NCBI GenBank assembly: GCA_964652075.1
Contig: CAZYZQ010000024.1
Span: 1-23,809, forward strand
DNA from: CAZYZQ01 sp964652075
Lineage (GTDB): Bacteria; Bacillota; Clostridia; Oscillospirales; Oscillospiraceae
Direction: 5' to 3'
Length of the DNA: 23,809 nucleotides
The notes under the pieces: generated by a model
What the model saw: the letters and a program-made list of their open reading frames with translations, nothing else
Database searches by the model: none
Told to the model about the DNA's origin: nothing
Shown here: positions 22,294 to 23,809 of the stretch, one piece after another
How the letters are laid out: each line of letters opens with the position of its first letter
Position numbering within the stretch: position 1 is the first letter of the stretch
Position numbers and translations under genes: made by a program

Positions 22294-23809
22294 GGCTGAC
22301 GGTTGCAAAGACGGCGGGCTTCTGCTTCGGCGTCGACCGCGCGGTCGAGCTGGTGGAGCGGGAGGCCGCAAAGGGCGGCGAGGTTGTAACGCTCGGCCCG
22401 ATTATTCACAACCGCCATGTCGTGGATCGCTTCGCGCGCATGGGCGTGCATGTCATCGACACGCCGGAGCAGGCCGCGCCGGGGCAGACGGTGATTATCC
22501 GCTCACATGGCGTCGGAAAGAGCGCGTACGAGACGCTTCAGGCGCGCGGCGCGCGGATTGTGGACGCCACCTGTCCCTTTGTCGCGCGGATTCACGAAAT
22601 TGTGCTGCAAGCGGAGCAGGAGGGGCGCGTTCCCGTCGTTATCGGGACCCCGGCGCATCCGGAGGTTGTTGCTATTGCTGGATGGTGCAAAAATCCGAAA
22701 ATCTTCGAAACAGCGGAAGAATTCGAAAAATGGCTCGAAGAAAGTTCGGAAAACAGAAAATTGCCAATTTCCATTGTGTCACAAACAACCGGGACACAGG
22801 CAAATTGGACAAAAATCCGAAAAATCTCAAAAAACCAGTGTACAGATTGCAAAATCTTTGATACAATATGTAAAGCGACGGAATTGCGCCAAAATGAGGC
22901 ACTGTCGCTGTCCAGATCCAACGATGCCATGATCATCGTAGGCGATGCGAAGAGCTCGAACACCGGAAGGCTGGCCGCCATTTGCCGGGATTCCTGCAAG
23001 CTGGTGGCTTTGGTCGATTCAGCCGGCGATCTGGACAGGACGCTGTTTGAAGGCTGCAATTGCGTTGGCGTCACGGCGGGCGCGTCCACCCCGTCGTGGA
23101 TAATAAAGGAGGTCAAAAACAAAATGAGCGAAGAAATTCTGAATGAAACTGCGCCGGAGGAATCCTTTGAGGCCCTTCTGGAGCAGTCCCTCAAGACTTT
23201 AAATAATGGAGATAAGGTCACCGGTATCGTCACCTCGATCACGCCGACTGAGATTTATGTCGACCTCGGCACCAAGCACGCTGGCTACATACCCTACAGT
23301 GAAGTCAGCGCCGATCCGTCTGTGAAGCCCGAGACCGTCTTCACGGTTGGTCAGGAGGTTGAGGTCACCGTCGTCCGTGTCAACGATCAGGAGGGCACTG
23401 TGATGCTCTCGAAGAAGCGCCTGGACTCCGTCAAGGTCTGGGACGAGATCGAGCAGGCGAAAGAGGACAAGGCTGTTGTCGAGGGAAAAGTCACAGAGGA
23501 AAACAAGGGCGGCATCGTCGCGAGCGTCAAGGGTATCCGCGTTTTCATCCCGGCATCCCAGACGGGCGTCCCGAAGGACGGCGACATGGGCGCGCTGGTC
23601 GGTACGACTGCGCAGCTCAAGATTACCGAGGTCAACCGTTCCCGCCGCAGAGTCGTCGGCTCCATCCGCGCTGTCGCGTCTGAGGCCCGCAAGGCTGCGG
23701 CCGAGAAGATCTGGGCGGAGATCGAGGTCGGCAAGAAGTACCATGGCACCGTCAAGAGCCTGACCTCTTACGGCGCGTTCGTCGATATCGGCGGCGTGGA
23801 CGGCATGGT
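22290..23809 (+). CDS. ispH: IspH-ribosomal protein S1 fusion (3' end outside window)
   Basis: One frame runs without a stop from ATG 22290 to the window edge (506 codons visible). Residues 1-278 are 4-hydroxy-3-methylbut-2-enyl diphosphate reductase, the last step of the MEP isoprenoid pathway: 4Fe-4S cysteines Cys12 (GFCFGV), Cys95 (DATCPF) and Cys194 (TICKAT), with His40, His73, His123, Glu125 and the SSNT motif (222-225). From residue 279 begins ribosomal protein S1, with an acidic leader and S1 domains at about 306-376 and 393-458, and a third starting near 480. The fusion is known in many Clostridia and usually has four S1 domains. Inside the frame AAAGGAGGT (23105-23113) precedes ATG 23124, so S1 may also be made alone. 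Bases 22681-22860 are unusually AT-rich. It is coupled to plsC by an ATGA overlap. Confidence 0.97.
   Translation, partial: MRLTVAKTAGFCFGVDRAVELVEREAAKGGEVVTLGPIIHNRHVVDRFARMGVHVIDTPEQAAPGQTVIIRSHGVGKSAYETLQARGARIVDATCPFVARIHEIVLQAEQEGRVPVVIGTPAHPEVVAIAGWCKNPKIFETAEEFEKWLEESSENRKLPISIVSQTTGTQANWTKIRKISKNQCTDCKIFDTICKATELRQNEALSLSRSNDAMIIVGDAKSSNTGRLAAICRDSCKLVALVDSAGDLDRTLFEGCNCVGVTAGASTPSWIIKEVKNKMSEEILNETAPEESFEALLEQSLKTLNNGDKVTGIVTSITPTEIYVDLGTKHAGYIPYSEVSADPSVKPETVFTVGQEVEVTVVRVNDQEGTVMLSKKRLDSVKVWDEIEQAKEDKAVVEGKVTEENKGGIVASVKGIRVFIPASQTGVPKDGDMGALVGTTAQLKITEVNRSRRRVVGSIRAVASEARKAAAEKIWAEIEVGKKYHGTVKSLTSYGAFVDIGGVDGM
22839..22867 (+). promoter_or_regulatory. Possible internal promoter within ispH
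   Basis: TGTACA (22839-22844) and TACAAT (22862-22867) are 17 bp apart, and TGA directly before the -10 gives an extended -10 element. It lies in the AT-rich patch, about 250 bp before the internal S1 start. AT-rich sequence yields promoter look-alikes often, so this is a weak call. Confidence 0.3.
23105..23126 (+). promoter_or_regulatory. Internal ribosome binding site and start codon for the S1 part
   Basis: AAAGGAGGT at 23105-23113 is a near-perfect Shine-Dalgarno site, 10 nt before an in-frame ATG at 23124-23126, exactly where the S1-like sequence begins (MSEEIL). It is stronger than the site before the ispH start itself. This could let ribosomes start a separate S1 protein in addition to the fusion. 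Confidence 0.55.

Noticed and set aside
23099..23110. TAATAA-like bases at the ispH/S1 junction considered as stop codons separating two genes
   Set aside because: They are out of frame: the ispH frame reads ATA ATA AAG GAG there and continues into S1.

Overview
The window is about 23.8 kb of gene-dense chromosome from a high-GC (roughly 60%), spore-forming Clostridia, most like the Oscillospiraceae/Ruminococcaceae. Evidence: Spo0A, a BofA-like protein behind a sigma-E-like promoter, a GerW/YtfJ protein, the ScpAB kleisin module, Gram-positive Shine-Dalgarno sites, frequent TTG/GTG starts, and the clostridial fusion of IspH to ribosomal protein S1. Nothing looks like an insertion sequence, prophage or CRISPR array; this is ordinary core chromosome with some points of interest.

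Layout. 1-1023: the 3' part of a TtcA-like tRNA thiolation gene converges on and overlaps bofA (minus strand), followed by a 366-bp intergenic region with tandem hairpins, a plus-strand terminator and the parE promoter. 1024-6427: parE, parC and a lipoprotein with a degenerate transglutaminase fold. 6431-6586: tRNA-Gly(GCC) with its own promoter and terminator. 6615-9279: an M42 aminopeptidase and an M32 carboxypeptidase, coupled by an ATGA overlap. 9373-10285: spo0A with a 0A-box and a vegetative-type promoter. 10322-11335: a sugar-phosphate isomerase/epimerase-like TIM barrel. 11376-12975: guaB. 13000-13836: a pyridoxamine kinase. 13839-18839: a tightly packed run of M50 protease, scpA, scpB, DUF2953, ytfJ/gerW, a D-Ala-D-Ala carboxypeptidase and an RsuA/RluB pseudouridine synthase. 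18843-23809 (open at the right edge): an RpiR-type regulator, a BaiN/HI0933 flavoprotein, cmk, plsC and the ispH-S1 fusion.

How they work together. The parE-parC pair and ScpAB act on chromosome decatenation and condensation. bofA, spo0A, ytfJ and probably the M50 and D-Ala carboxypeptidase genes point to sporulation. cmk, plsC and ispH feed nucleotide, phospholipid and isoprenoid synthesis, and the last is fused to the translation protein S1. Many junctions are 4-bp ATGA/GTGA overlaps, implying translational coupling.

The points most worth checking are the internal start signals at the IspH/S1 junction together with an AT-rich patch inside ispH; the convergent ttcA/bofA overlap, whose first plus-strand terminator lies beyond bofA; the catalytically degenerate transglutaminase lipoprotein coupled to parC; Ala in place of the quinolone-contact Ser in ParC; and a perfect inverted repeat over the rpiR promoter. 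I did not find a wholly new multi-gene system.
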